From positions 5,955 to 12,772 of the forward strand of contig JAUNBO010000039.1 in assembly GCA_030527065.1 (NCBI GenBank): DNA of 6,818 nt, given 5' to 3'. Source of the DNA: Bacillota bacterium (GTDB lineage: Bacteria > Bacillota > Clostridia > Peptostreptococcales > Anaerovoracaceae). Of this stretch, positions 6,774 to 6,818 are shown one piece after another; within the stretch, counting starts at the first letter, position 1, and every line of letters begins with the position of its first letter. A model generated the notes under the pieces. It had not been told where the DNA came from. It saw only the letters and a program-made list of their open reading frames with translations, and ran no database searches. The translations under genes and the position numbers were made by a program.

Positions 6774-6818
6774 CTATAGGTTTTCTTGTTCGTCCGGGTG
6801 AAAGTGGATCACCGTGTC
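6774..6818 (-). CDS. Possible 3' end of a convergent gene (partial)
   Basis: On the - strand, an open frame enters from the right edge and reads DTVIHFHPDEQENL before a TAG stop (complement of 6774-6776). The peptide is plausible protein-like sequence, and its end lies 15 bases beyond the stop of the transglutaminase-like gene, as expected for a convergent neighbour. Fourteen residues are too few to name a family, and a chance open frame of this length is common. Confidence 0.35.
   Translation of the reverse strand, partial: DTVIHFHPDEQENL

Overview
The window carries five complete genes, all on the + strand and closely spaced (gaps of about 40 to 100 bases, no convincing terminator between them), plus a probable last 15 codons of a convergent - strand gene at the right edge. 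Strong purine-rich ribosome sites, moderately GC-rich codon use and the particular families present (TIR/Sel1, RyR, a QueG-like iron-sulfur protein, a membrane-tethered transglutaminase-like protein) suggest a Gram-positive anaerobe of the class Clostridia, probably gut-associated. This is inferred from style and family content only; there is no rRNA or taxonomic marker.

Region by region: 87-692 encodes a protein made almost wholly of MORN repeats. 738-2768 encodes a TIR domain followed by about eleven Sel1-like repeats. 2865-4661 encodes a membrane protein with an N-terminal multi-helix membrane region, two Rossmann-like (TrkA-N/RCK-like) regions and a C-terminal ryanodine-receptor (RyR) domain. 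4702-5559 encodes an epoxyqueuosine-reductase-like 4Fe-4S protein. 5643-6758 encodes a single-pass membrane protein with an extracytoplasmic transglutaminase-like domain. The last two genes look visibly richer in G/C at third codon positions than the first two, so the functional unit may end near 4661.

The most interesting part is the left two thirds. A putative NAD-cleaving TIR enzyme on a Sel1 scaffold lies directly upstream of a membrane protein with nucleotide-binding folds and a RyR domain, and a MORN protein leads the set. I propose, as inference, a nucleotide- or NAD-centred signalling or defence cassette: MORN and Sel1 scaffolding, TIR as the NAD-consuming or signal-making enzyme, and the RyR/Rossmann membrane protein as sensor-effector.

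A second notable point is the TIR-to-RyR junction (2764-2868). In the +1 frame it encodes a near-perfect first half of a SEC-C zinc motif (DPCFCGSGRK) and ends in a GTGA overlap with the preferred start of the RyR gene. This suggests that the TIR-Sel1 protein has, or had, a SEC-C tail now separated by a frameshift.
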